Shown here piece after piece: positions 49,601-62,200 of a stretch of 64,000 bases of DNA. Position numbers and translations under genes: made by a program. The number at the start of each line of letters is the position of its first letter. Position 1 is the first letter of the stretch. A model generated the notes under the pieces. It worked only from the letters and a program-made list of their open reading frames with translations, was not told the origin of the DNA and ran no database searches. The stretch lies in NCBI GenBank assembly GCA_017590115.1, contig JAGGNK010003335.1, forward strand, positions 4,712,001 through 4,776,000, written 5' to 3'. This DNA comes from Montifringilla adamsi (lineage: Eukaryota > Chordata > Aves > Passeriformes > Passeridae).

Positions 49601-52600
49601 TTGTTAAGGAGAATAAAGAAGATAAAGGACCAAAAAATAATTAAACATACCACTAAAATTACCCTGTTGAAGAGACTGACAAATTTCCACCAATGCTGAA
49701 TTTCTGAATTGTTGTGAGAGTAGAGGTATCTTTTGTTGACAGCTGTTTTTTGGTTTTCTAGGGGGAAAAGAAATTAATGCTACCTAGGAAAAGTGTAATA
49801 GCAATTTAATTAATAAAAAATAGGTAGACAAAAACACCCCCAAAGATTAAAAAAAAAACAACTAACAAAACCCAAACCTTTCCCCCTAGAAAAAAACAAC
49901 TACAACAAGCAAACAAAAAATCACCCAAAAAAGAAAAAAAAACAAAAACAAACCCACAAATATTGTATTTGCAGGGTCCCTCATGGCAGGAAAGAATGAT
50001 GAATCTGACTCCATGTTCTCAAAAGGCTAATTTATTATTTTATGATACTATATTATATTAAAGAATACTACACCAAACTATAGTAAAGAATACAGAAAGG
50101 ATACTTACAGAAGGCTAAAAAGATAATAATGAAAACTCGTGACTCTTTCCAGAGTCCCAACACAGATTGGCCCTGATTGGCCATTGAGTTAAATCAACTC
50201 ACAGCAGAATCCAATGAAACAATCACCTGTGGGTAAACAACGTCCAAACGCATTCCAAAGCAGCAAAACAGAGGAGAAGCACATGAGATAATTATTACTG
50301 TCCTTTTTCTCTGAGGCTTCTCAGCTTCCCAGGAGAAAAATCCTGGGCGAAGGGATTTTTCAGAAAATATGAATGTGACACACAAACAGAAAAGGTCAAA
50401 CCTCAGTGAACCTACTTAGAGCTCTACCATCAGCTTCCCTTTCTGGGGATAACAAACAAGGGAGTAACATGAAGCAGCTGCCTCGCCTGCAGTGCCCCAG
50501 TGTGCTGTTTTCCCTTGCAGGAGGCGTGCAGATGTGCCAGAGGTGCAGCAGCACCGTGCCAGCGCTGCGGGAGCTGCCCCAGGTAAGGCTGGGGGGCTGT
50601 GCTGGCCGCAGCCCGTGTCCCGAGGGTGGGACCCCAGCGCTGCTCCCGCCTTCTCTCTCGGGACCCTTCGTTGTCCATACGGGAATATTCCCCGCTGCTG
50701 TCTGGGTTAGCCTTTAAAATCGTTTCCACCGCGGGAAGTGCCCCGGAGCAGCTGTCCCTGCTCCATCAAATCTCTGGGATCACAGCTCCCTCATCCGAGC
50801 CTGGAGAAAACAGCATTTCCAGCAGCTCGGAGATGCCCACTCCTGGAGAATGTGTGCGATCAGGATTGTTGCAATAGGGGATTTTGGTGTGTTTCTTCAA
50901 AGGAGAAAAAAGCTGTGCCATTTGCACATCACTAACTAGGAAGTTTGTGTTTTAACTCTCCATATTTGCTTTGCTAGTTTGAGGAGCATCAAGGGAGATA
51001 AACATCTGAAATCTGTCTCAGCAAGGCAGTAATGTTGACTCTTTTGTAGTAAAAGAATTCCCACTCTTTCAAAAATATTCCAGTGGTTTCTGGAGACTTG
51101 CATGGCTTATGGAAAAAAATAAATTAAATTTTTTCTTACATTTCCTAGTTTAGCAGGTTAGCATAAAAGTAACTGAAAGTTCCAGACAGAACCATAACAT
51201 CAGAAACATTTGATCATAGCTCTTAAACAGTCTGGAAAAAATCTGTTATAAGAGGGAATGTCTCAAATAGAAGGAATTGTCTTCTTCCTTACAGTTTCCG
51301 TGATCCTGAGAAAGATGGACCCAAGAACTGTGAACATAATGACACAACTGGACATGTGTGTGGCCAGGATAAAAAGGAGCAGAAACCCAGAAATCCTGAA
51401 ACCCCCATTCCTGTCCCAAGAGGTGGAAGCAAGGAGAGTGCTCAAGTGGAGGAGGAATGCAGAACTCAGTCTCTGGGTGGGAATGCTGCACTCCAGCATC
51501 CAGAGCAGCAGCAGCCTGTAGCTTCTCCAGAGCAGGGAATGCATCTCCACACAGCACCAGCTGAGCCTCACCAAGGACACAAACATGCAGCCAAAGGTCT
51601 CCTTGCCCAGGAAACATCCATGCACAGCAGCCACGGTGATGTTCCCCTGGAGAGGGACACACACCTGCCCCAAAGGAGGCTGCAGACTTCTCAGGAGCAG
51701 AGATACCAAGAGCTTGCTATGGAGATCATTGCCAAAGACAGTTCCCTGGTGGACATTCTCATGCCTCATCCTCTTAGAAAAACTGCTTTGGACCTGATGG
51801 AGGGTTTGTTTCCTGTTAACATTTCCATGCTGGATAAATCACGCAGGAAAAGGGGAAAGGCACAGCATGTGCAGGAGAATGAGTAAGTAGGCAAAACCAA
51901 TTATCTAGCACTTCGGTCTATTTTAATGTAGAGATACTATACATACTACTATGATAGTAGTAAGATGAATTTGAGCACATTGTTTCACTTTTGTAGAAAA
52001 CACATAGCTTTCTGATTTACATACCAAGAAATGTCTGAGGCTGAGGGTATATCATGGAAGAAAAGTGGTTCACTGGTTCCTTATTAAAGGGACTGTGACA
52101 GACCTAGGCTGAAAATCTTTAGCTCTATATCTTCTAGACAATTAGAAGATCTCCTGTGGTGAGAAGAGAGGAGAGTGATCCTGAAGTCAAGATGGATAAA
52201 ACCATTAATTCAGTATTTGTGAAGAAAACTGTGTTTGCTTTGGGTATTTATTTTCTGTTCCAATAGCAGGAAAAGTCATGGAGATGGACCAGAAGAATGT
52301 CCAAAATCTGAGCATGAAACCAAGCAAAGGAGCAATGATCCTGCTTCCATGAGAAACCAAGTCCTGAAGAGGAACAGAGACAGCACAAATGAGCTAGATG
52401 ACATCACATCTAAGAAAGTATGTAAATGACCTTTGGAAGAGCCACTGTTTTTCCATCATAACAAAGAAATTCTTATTAATGTCATTATTACTATGGATAT
52501 TTCACAGGTAACTTTGAATCCATTTTTGCCAGTAGGTGAAGTCCTGGCAAATTGGCATATTGATCATAAGTGGTGGTATTTAAATCCTGCCTGATTTGAC

Positions 52601-55600
52601 TCAGATCTCTCATCTATCATCACTAAAGGTTTCCTTGCACAGCTAGCTCCTGTGCAGCAGCAGCAAACTCCTAATTTAACAGTCAAATCTAATCTCAAAA
52701 TCTGTAAAATAAATTAGAACTGGCAGCCTAAATAAGAAATATTCTTTACTCTGAGAGCTGGCAGCAGCTTCTGCACGTTCCAGTGTCCAATTAATTCCAT
52801 ACATGCAGAGAATGGGGGGCACAGCTGGACAGTGACAGAAGTATGGAGCTTGGAAGGGTGATTATGTACCTTTGCATAGTTAGGTGGGCTTTTCCCAACC
52901 ATGCTCCATCTCAGGTAATGACAATCTGCCTTCCTGAGGTTCCTCCTGCTGTGCACATTACCTGCTGTCTACTGCTGCTCCCATTCCTGGTGGCACTGTC
53001 CAGCTTCCAAACAGCTGATGGTGTGCTCCCACTCAAGACTTGAGGCCTTTTTCCATATAATTTCCCTATGAAACAGCTTCCTCTGATTATTTTTCTACCC
53101 AGGCACCGTGGCCTGCTTGAATTGCCCATGAAGCTGACTTTTTCTGTGCATATGATAAGTGAAATTCCAGTCAATTCTTCCAAAGCTTGGTACAGAGCTG
53201 GGACTTCATGCTCGTGTCTTAGAACAACAGCTATGTGTAATCATGTTGTAATCTTTATTGCAGTTCCCTTCTGACTGATTGGAAGCTCTCTGAGCCAGAG
53301 AATATATCACCAGCTAAGGTGATTACCAGTAATTTGCTTTTCAGAGTTTGAGAATTAAGTACAGCTTAGAAAATACTGCTGGGGTTTTTTTTCCCATTTT
53401 TTCTTTCCTGTAGCTTAAAATTATTTTAAAAGTAAAAAAAAATTGGCAAAGAGAATGAGAAGAAAATCCATTCCCTAGAACTGATATGGATTCTCTTTGG
53501 CAGTAACAGCTCCTGTGATTTTTTTTGTTGTTGTTTTTGCAGCTGGAACTCATGGCCAGTCTCCAATCCAGGCTGCAGGCGCTGTGGGAGGAGCAGGAGC
53601 TGGTTCTCCTGGAAGTCAGGGAATGTGCCAGGTGGGGCGAGCAGCTGGAGGTGCTGCTGCGGGAGCTGTGCAAGCCCAAGGAGTTCGAGCGCTACCTGAT
53701 GTTCATCGGGGACCTGGAGAAGGTGCTGAGCCTCTTGCTCTGCTTGTCCAGCCGCCTCGCCCGCGTCCAGAACGCCCTCAGCAGGGTGGATGGCAGCACG
53801 GAGCCTGAGGAGAAGGTGAGAGACAGCAGAGCTGCTGAATTGGTTTGGTTCACTTCTCCCCAGGTGGGACTTCTTTGTGTCCCAGGATGGGCCATGTTCC
53901 CAGCAGAGCAGAGCGGGTCCCTGGTGAGGAGCAGGGTGCAGTGCAGAGAGAGCCTGCAGCTGAGGGCAGCAGCAAAACCTTGAGAGGCTCCAAGCCAGAA
54001 GCGTGGCCTTTGGAGCCTTGGGCTGCTCCCTGGGGAGTAGCTCCAAACCTGTGCTTTTTATGGGTTTATTTCTCCACTGATAATTTCATTGAGTTAATTA
54101 CTGCCTTTGAAATCATATTTCCCTAAATGGGTTTGTCCTAGCGAGCAGGAAGGTGTGGTCATAACTTGAGATAAAGCTTACTGTGGTTTAACTCAACTAG
54201 CCAGCTTTGATGGAAAATGAGGATTTGTCTCATTCACCAGGAAATAATTTCAACTCTTGCAAAGTCTCCTTTTTGCTGAAGAAGAGAAGCCAAATTTATC
54301 CCAGGAATTATGCTTCCCTGCTATGCTTATTGCTCTTAGACATGGTTTTATCAACACAATACCTGCTGTTATTTCTCTTTTGGAAATTGGAAAAGCATAG
54401 AGTTAGAATAACTGGGATTTTTTGGAGCTGTGTTGCTGCTGACCTGTATCTCTGGAGGTTCATCATAGTTCACACACAGAATAGCACTAAAAAGGTTCTC
54501 CTATGCAGTGTGACATAGAGAGCCAGGATTCACATCTTCCAAAGTGTCAGTTGTGTTAATGTGAGTAATTTTAAACAGTATTGCATGCTTCCTTTCACTT
54601 TATGGTGGGCAGGAAGGGTGTTGTTTCTCTGGTATTACATTTAAGTTCTTCATAGGAAACACATTTAAATAATTTATTCAAATATATTAATAAAATGCCT
54701 AGTAAAGACTTGGTTAAGTGCCAACATTTTAAACAACCATCTCCCACTGAATGCATTTGCCCTCATGTCAGCAAAAACAGCAATCTCAATCTTTTACTCA
54801 GTTTTTAGAGTGTTAGCAGTGACCATTGCTCTGTGTTCTATTTATGGACACTGTCCTGAAACAGAACATTTTCCAGCAGTGTAATCACCATGAAAATTAT
54901 TACAGCTGAATGAGAATTAGCTAAAGATGAAACGTACAAAAATTCTGTAGAACAAGCAAGGCCCAACTCTTTAAAAGAAGCCTTTAATGAACAGTTACTG
55001 TCTACATCACAGTTATTTTATCACGCTGATGCCTTTCTGTGGTCTTAAAAAATTGAGAGCTTGACACTGTTAAGGGATAAAGGGATTTTACCTTGGTATT
55101 TAATAAGGACCTTTATGGTGCCCCACTTTGCTAAAGCGGAATGCACTGCAATGCACACACATGATAGATGGCATATACCATTTATAGACCTCACAAATTA
55201 GCACATCTGACAAAGGTGCCCCAATGAGAGGCTTGGAGGAATAGTGTGATCTCCACCCATCCTGAGGAATTCCCCCTGGTTGGGCTAAATCTTAGTTTCC
55301 AGGATATGTTCTAGAGAGGACCTTGGTTTCCCAAGATAGTGTAGGGTTTTCCCACCTCCAACTGTGAGGCCTCCAGGGTGTTTGGTATCTTGGCTTAACA
55401 GAATACCAGGACTATGCTAAGTTATCAGACTTGAGGAATTACAAGTATGCATGCTAAGAGTACTGAGGACATATAAAAGGTATATAAAAGGTATGTAAAA
55501 GAAAAGGCAAAAAATCATCTTGGCATAAACATGGACCTTTTAATAGAAGTCACTCTATCTTTTTAATATGATAGTGGCACTCTGGCCACATGCAACACAC

Positions 55601-56177
55601 AAAACACAAAAATACATACCTTAAAGAGCTTCTAATTGAATTAAGATTGTTACAGGATACTTTAAAGTGACCAGAATGTTAATATTGATTTTTTTTTCAT
55701 GAGGGCAGCATAGGAGAATTGAGCCTTGATGGCATGTACTGTGTCTCTACCTTACAAGCCACAAGAATGAGTAATTCAATTGAGAAAAAACTCAGGTGGA
55801 ACACAAAGCCCACAAGAGGAAGTAATTAAATTAAATTGACTGTGGCTTCCAAATGAAGAAATAGAGCCTGCCAGGAATGATGGGTTCTCATGGTGTGCTG
55901 CTTTGTTCTTTGATTCCACTAGCAATCGCTGAATGAACGGCACAAGCTCTTGTCTCGACAGCGGGAAGATGCAAAGGACCTGAAGGAGAATCTGGACAGG
56001 AGAGAACGTGTGGTCTCTGGAATCCTTGCCAAATACCTGACAGAGCAGCAGCTCCAGGACTATCAGCACTTTGTTCAAGTCAAGACCTCCTTGCTGATTG
56101 AACAGAAGGACCTCGAAGAGCAGATTAAATTTTTTGAAGAACAATTAGAAAATCTCGAGCAAAGCATCCCCATCTAA
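46674..56177 (+). CDS. SHROOM1: Shroom family member 1 (SHROOM1), 6 coding exons, about 1337 aa
   Basis: Shroom proteins bind actin and, through ASD2, Rho kinase, controlling apical contractility. Coding exons: 46674-49358, 50521-50582, 51295-51882, 52267-52417, 53543-53815 and 55923-56177 (TAA 56175). All are GT-AG and phases agree (0, 2, 2, 0, 0). There is no N-terminal PDZ domain, as expected for SHROOM1. Recognised landmarks are [12 protein letters not shown] (52-63), PYMDSEYV (87-94), an ASD1-like block at about 610-662 ([17 protein letters not shown]), the LCYSEPEKL motif after it, and the ASD2 coiled-coil domain at about 1052-1337 ([12 protein letters not shown], then helices rich in E, L, K and Q). 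Human SHROOM1 is about 850 aa; the extra length here lies mostly in the disordered centre. ATG 46674 is the first Met after an in-frame TAA. The 62-nt second exon encodes five Cys in 20 residues and is the least certain, but it is needed for the frame. Confidence 0.93.
49780..49963. repeat. A-rich low-complexity tract before LTR
   Basis: A/C-biased sequence of AAAAAACAACTA and CAAGCAAACAAAAAA type. It lies in the SHROOM1 intron after the large first coding exon and directly abuts the LTR. Confidence 0.7.
49964..50380 (-). mobile_element. Solo LTR of an avian (passerine-type) endogenous retrovirus
   Basis: On the minus strand it begins TGTCACATTCATATTTTCTG and ends GGGACCCTGCAAATACA, so it has TG...CA ends. 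Internally it has two inverted CCAAT motifs (ATTGG on plus near 50167 and 50177) and an AATAAA-like signal in a T/A-rich stretch near the 3' end. It is 417 bp long and I recognise it as a common songbird LTR. It lies about 140 bp upstream of the 62-nt second SHROOM1 coding exon, in antisense orientation. Target-site duplication was not evident by eye. Confidence 0.75.
52418..53542 (+). other. SHROOM1: SHROOM1 intron before the GC-rich ASD2 exon
   Basis: A 1.1-kb intron with no recognised element. The acceptor TTTTTGCAG at 53542 is strong. Confidence 0.6.
53816..55922 (+). other. SHROOM1: Last SHROOM1 intron
   Basis: A 2.1-kb AT-rich intron. The only structure noted is an 11-bp tandem motif (TATAAAAGG-type, about 55475-55505). 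No gene or mobile element recognised. Confidence 0.6.
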
Positions 56178-56468
56178 CACCCACCACCAGGCCAGACATT
56201 TTTATATGTTATATGTGATGTTTCCCTGGAAATCCACAGGCACTCTCATCCCAGGGTTCAGTTTGGTGGATTCTTCCAATCCTGTTTGTGCCACAGCACT
56301 GACAAGGTTCAGATGCTTTGGGATGCTCCAGGCACACTCTGACAGCATCTCACAGTGTGTAGCAAACTGCCTTGTGGACATGACTGATAGGATTCATTGC
56401 TCCTATTAACTGAATGTGTATTCCCCTTCCCGTTGTCTGTCCATCTGTTTCCAGACTGACATCATCTC

Positions 56469-56474
56469 AATAAA
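56469..56474 (+). terminator. SHROOM1: SHROOM1 polyadenylation signal AATAAA
   Basis: Canonical AATAAA lies 292 bp past the SHROOM1 stop. It is followed within about 40 bp by a GT-rich tract (TTGTGGGTGGGTTGAGTGTT), the usual downstream element. The transcript is expected to end near 56490-56495. Confidence 0.8.
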
Positions 56475-56494
56475 AGAACCATACAAATATTTGC

Positions 56495-58600
56495 CTCTTG
56501 TGGGTGGGTTGAGTGTTTGAAATGAAAAATTATGTGGGTGTTCAGATTTGAATTGGTGATTGCACAAAGCCATAGAAAATGTTATGGACCATTTCAGTGA
56601 AGCTCCTGCACTCATTTCTACTGTTTATATGTGTGACACAGTAAAAAATACACTGTAATGAAAGAAAATAATTACTTCCTTTCTTGGCAGTTGTCACCCA
56701 TGAGTCTTTCCTGGCTCTGTGTAATCCTGGTAGGCTGTTCAGAGGAGGTCAGAAAAAGGGTGATCTTCACTGACATCAAAGAGCCAATCAGTGATGTAGC
56801 CAGTTTAAATGAACAGTTTTGGGAATCACAAACTGTGAGCTTATTCCTGCACAGTCATTTCCAAAGTCCTTGCTGTGCTTTTGAAGAATTTATTTTTCAA
56901 GCAGCACCTTCAGGACATTGCTTTTAGGAAGTTTTCAATTGTCAGTATGCACAAAAAGCCTGAACATGGGGGGAAAAGATCTGCTGCAGACTGGGCCAGG
57001 AGGAACCACGGGAAGAGATTATTCAGTTTCAATGAGACTTTATATAAATCCCTTGGCAAAACTCGTTTAAGCCAGTGTTTGCATTGAGTCAAACCAGTGA
57101 TGTTGCTGTATTTAAAATCTCACTGTGTTTTGTTTGCAAGAATTCAGTGAGAACAATATTCAGCCTAAACTACATACCTAGACTGTGAATAAGGCAGCCA
57201 CTAATTAAACTCAGGTTTCTTCCACAGCCAAAACAGATGTTAATTGTGCCATGATGATGGCATTTCTTTACCAGTAAATGTTTTTCTCCTGGCTACAGTA
57301 AGTATCCCCACCACTGAGAGAAGCTGTCCTGCTCCTGAGGAATCTTCTCTGGAAGTGCATGTCACTGAACAGAAGAACTCTGGGAGCACAGTGACCAAGC
57401 TGCCAAGTGTGGTTGTCTGAATACCTGAGGGAAAATGGCCAGACACTGTAGAGCCTGTGAGTAATCTGCACAGTGGTTCTCACAAGGCCAAAAATACAGG
57501 CTTTTAATACATAAATCAGAAAGCTGCCTTTTGAAAATGGTCTTTAAAATAACAAAAGCAATGTTAATGGAGTCAGTGGAGAATTCATAAAATATAAGCA
57601 ATGTTAAATGAGCTGTTTACATGATTTGAGAAGCCTGACTTGAAGGTGCACTTTATTCTTATTATTCCTAGTTGAGGGAAAAACACCTGATTGGAAATAG
57701 GTGTTTTGTAATTGAAACTAATGCTTGCTTTTAAGGGCAAAAATGGTTCTACCCTGTTTAGCTTATCTTTTTAGGGTGTTGTGCTCTGGGGAGGGCAATT
57801 GCTACCCCTTCAAAAACTGGCACTCACACGTATGCTTCAAAGAGCAATAATTTAAAATATTATTTTAAAAGAATAAATAGGCCCCTTGGTACAGTGTTAG
57901 ACTGTAAATTCCAGGCAAATTGAAAAATGGACACAGTGACAGCATCAGAACCTCTCTGCAGGCAAGCAGAGATCCCCTTTCAAAGCACCAGCAGGTCTGG
58001 ATTGTCAGGTTGGTCTCAGTTTTGATACTGATCATTTGTTAAAAATTTATCAGGAGGGTAATGGTGGAAGTTGATGCTGGATCTCAGCCATGTGCAGCAT
58101 TCGTGGCACACCAACATACTAAGTCATGGTAAGTGCCCCTTTCTGCTCCAGTCAGCTGTGGCCTCTGAAAGTACAGACTGAAGCCAAGAAATAGTTTAAG
58201 CACATGCTCTTGAATCCTATTGCCTTTTGCTGAAAGTTTGGTATTTGGAGCACTAGTTACAACCCCATACCAACACTTGGCAGCTTTTTCCCAACTTCAG
58301 CTCATGCAGCGTAGAAGGCAAGATGGCCAGAAATGCAGAGCATCTTCATTGACAGCGCTGTGACCCCACACTGCTCCACACAGTTTTTTCTGACCCTTTA
58401 CCATCAGAAGACAAAATTAAGACCTGAACTCTCAATAGCAGTAACTGGAGGTCTTTTGGGGAAGCAGACCCACAGGGATTATGGAAATAAAACCTTGTGC
58501 AGTGCTTGTATATAATTACTGCTCATACCATCACTCACCAGCCTTCCATCTGTGACCTCTGCAGCAAGGGCACTGAGTTACCTCTGACCAGAGCCCTGGA
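56495..58600. other. Intergenic, no gene recognised
   Basis: Non-coding sequence after the SHROOM1 polyadenylation site. Open frames are short and lack domains. No mobile element identified. Confidence 0.6.
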
Positions 58601-59270
58601 AAGTCTCAGCTTCAAGAGACTTCTGCGCCTTGGCAACGCCCCGTGCCGGGAGACTTCTTATGTAAACGAAGTCAGGTTGTGTGAGTGGGGGAAATGCAAG
58701 GAATGAAGAAGTTCCCTGGTACCTGACCCTCCAGGAGAGCAGGCAGGAAATCCCCGCCACCGCCCCGCCTCGGGATCCTCCTCCTGCTGCCGCCTGCCAG
58801 CCTGATCCTTTCCAGATAACACACAACGTGAGCCCAGCTCCATGGAGAAGTGTAATCGGAGCGCTGCGGGGAGCTGTCTCCATGAATTAATGACAGCTGA
58901 GCCAGGAGAACAGCGGGGCTGAGGAGAAGGAAGAGGTGGAAGAGGCAATTGCAGGCGCCCGGCTCTCCCCGTGGTGTGCCGGCGGTGGGAGGCTGGTGGG
59001 ATTCCAGGAACCATCTCTGCATCTCGCCTGGCCACCCACACACAGGTGGCGTGGGGGGAGACTGCAGTAGCTCCTTAGGGGCCGGATTTTGGGCTAAAGC
59101 TGGCTGGTGTTGCTCGGGGCAGAGCCCTGGTGCCGGGGCGGGAGGTGTCGGGGACAGCAGCGCATCCTGCCCGGCTGACAGGCAGCGACTGGGAGATGTC
59201 AGACACAGCCGCTCGTCTAGAACCGCGTCTAACATCCACCGCAATGTGTGGGAGTCACTGCTGGACCGGG
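58600..59270. promoter_or_regulatory. GC-rich block, possible promoter of an unseen gene
   Basis: CpG density rises over about 650 bp (for example CGCCCCGTGCCGGG, CCGCCACCGCCCCGCC and GTGCCGGGGCGGGAGG). It includes an RFX-type half site TTGGCAAC (58629-58636) and a TALE-type TGACAGCTG (58891-58899). Open frames on both strands (such as minus 58672-59244) carry no domain. It could be a promoter with a non-coding first exon whose gene continues outside the window, or an enhancer. Confidence 0.35.
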
Positions 59271-62200
59271 AGCTGCTGTTTCAGCCTTTTGGGCCCTAAA
59301 TGGAAGGATTTTCATTATTTTGTTTGAAACCCCAGCCTCATTTTCTTCACTAGGACATTATGCTGGGGGACTTTTGCATGTGGAACTAATTAAGGAACAG
59401 AGAGCTGCAGGAGTTAATGCAAATGTACTCTGCAAAAAGATCTACTTTGTGCTTGTGAGAGCTGTATTTAATAAGTAGAAGGATGTTCTCTCTGCTTTGA
59501 GAATTCATGGCAACCATTTGAATAAATTTTTTAAAATAAACTCAGAGCAGCATTGCAAAACTAATGTTCTGTGCCTGGAGGGAGCCCACATAGATATTAA
59601 GAAATAATCAGCCTGTAGGAATCATGCAACCTCTGGGTTCACAAAAGGCTCTCAAGAAGCAGCACTTGAATTTCACTGCTAAATGAAGAGAGGCATTAAA
59701 TGTTATCAGAGACTCTAAAATACCACGTGAGCCTTGAAGCTGAGTCATCTCATAGATAAACCACAGAGAGACAATATGGGCTGCACTGATAGTCTTGATT
59801 TAGAGAATAAGAGACATTTCTAAAAATGTGAATAAAGACCCAGAGGTCTTTCCAATGGCTTCAGCCCATGGTGGAAGAGTAAGAACATCCCAAACTAGCT
59901 CAAAAGGGAACCACTTGTGAAACAATCTTTCCAGAGACTCCTACCCTGTGACAGCTCCTGATGGCATGGCTGGTGCCTGCAGCATCGCTTTCTGGGTCTC
60001 AGCTGCTTCCTGCTGAGCACAGGGTCAGTGTCACCTGATGTCACAGTGGCTGCTTGGAGAGGTCTGGTCTGGAGCTGATCCCAGCCTGGACTGCAGCTGT
60101 AGCTCTTTGTTGCAAAGGAAAAACTACCATGGGAGAGTGGTGGAAGAAAATACAACACAAAAATCATGGTGAGAAAGCCTGTCTGTACCACTGCAGTTTG
60201 TTATTGTGACCGTATTGGTGAATCATTTTTGTGTGACCATCTGCCTCATGCAGGAGCCTGTGGGTGAGGACACCAGGGCACCCCAATACCTCCCATCAAG
60301 GGCTTGTGTGTTTGGGTATCAGGTTCTATTCAGTGGAAATGAACGTTACTTGGTTTGTGTCAGCTGTGACTCCATGGTGCTTGCTGCGCTTCTCAGCTAG
60401 AGTCTTGTCTGGAGGGTCTCAAGGGATGGGGATGGATGATTTTCCTCTTGGGAAATGGTGGTTTGGGTTTGGCTAAGGATGCTTTCATGCTTTCAGGTGA
60501 ACAAAAGTAATGCCCTACCTGGGACAAACATAGCACAGAAGTTCTACCAGGAAAAGGAAAGCTGAACACTGCCAGCTTTTTATTGTGCACATTTCTATTT
60601 TCTCTTCACAGAAAGGGAAGAAGATGTACTAAAGCTGTGCTAATATTAACAGTATGGATCTATTTTGCGTGGTTCCAGGTAACACTGACAGTATAAAGGG
60701 TCAATGTGCTTAATGACTTGTCTTCTAAATTACTGAAATAAACCTTGAAACTGGAATAGAAATATTCTTCATAAGGACGCAGAGTTTTTGATCTGTGCTG
60801 TCCTGCTCCGCCCCTGCTCTCCCCCTCCAGCAAACAAACACCACACTGTTTGTGCTCGTGCTACATGCTGGCCAAGTCCCTGTTAACAACCTCTTAATTT
60901 GGGGAGTCCCACAATAGTACAAACAACTGGAAAGGGCAAAAACTGCCATGCTGCTATTTTATTCAGATTAATATGCAAATCAGGAGACAAGTACGTCCAA
61001 GGAATGTAGGTCATGGTGGAAACATGAAGAGAAGGAGCAAGAGATGAGCAATGGGCAATCAGGGGACTGTCTAGAAATGCTTCCTCTACCTCCAGCTGGT
61101 GGCTGCAGCTCCCATTGGTCTTTTGGAGTTACTGTGACTCTTCCAGTGGACCGTGGGTTTGTGATGAAGCTGAAAGCTCATTAAGACTCCTCGGCAGTGC
61201 AGGAACGGGGTTTACTGGGTTTTCATCGTCCACGTTTCCATGCTGCACTCACAAGAGAATGGAGACAGCCAAAAATCTCTGTGAGCCTGACCACAACCAC
61301 ACTGCCTCACACTGCTCAAACAGCCACATCCGGGAGGACAAAGTCTGTCCCTTTGTGCAGAATTGTGGTTTAGGGTTTGTTTGCAGAGCTCTTCAGAGCA
61401 GGTTTTTGAGCTGATACTCCTCAGAACAAAATGTGCTAAGGAACAGACAAACCAAGTTATCCTTAGCAGGCAGACTGAGCCAGGGTCAGGCAAACAGTAG
61501 CTTTCCTGATCCCTAGCGCTGCTGAACTAAAATCAGAGCTAGTTTTCATTTGTGTAGGCGCTCCACAGAATGCGCATTCACAGGGTGGGGGAATGACACT
61601 GCTCATGCTGCCTACAGGCCTAAAAACATTATCTGATTTCAATTTGCATATCAGTACTGACTGTGTGCTTTAAAGAAGTGACCAAGGTGATTATCTGCAT
61701 TTTATAGCAGGAAAACTGAGACCTGCTGAGAGGGCAGGCTAATAACCAAGGCAAAATACCACCAAGCTGCTGAGTCCTGCCCCTGTGCCTGATCTGTGCC
61801 TTCCATCTCCAGCCTTCCCCACCACTAAGCCCTCTCCTGGAGGCGGGAGCAGAGCTGGGGGGGCCTCAGGTTTTTTGGTTTTTACCTTTCCTGCTCTTAG
61901 CTTTGATGGTGCCTTGGGCAGCTCCCAGCTCTGAACTGGGCCAGGGATTCAAAGGCTGAGTGCTCAGCCCCGTGGCACAGCCCCTGCCCCAGGCCAGCGG
62001 GCTGAGGGAACCCAGTCCTCCCCTCAGCTGTTCCTGTGAAAACATCCTGGCTAAACTTCACAGCTGTCGTTCATTCAGGTGAAAATGCTACTGCCTTCAG
62101 CCAGATTTGGGCTTGAAAATGAGAATTAGGGAGAATCAGTCAAGCTGAGGCATTCATAAAACAGTCCTGCTTCAGCCTTCTGCAGGAAAACACTCTCATG

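Noticed and set aside
58672..59244. 190-aa open frame, minus strand
   Set aside because: It overlaps a CpG-rich block where stops are rare; composition is Pro/Ala/Gly-rich without a domain.
59417..60980. Octamer sites ATGCAAAT (59417-59424, 60973-60980 and others elsewhere)
   Set aside because: Several copies of an 8-mer are expected by chance in 64 kb of AT-rich DNA, and they are not clustered at promoters.
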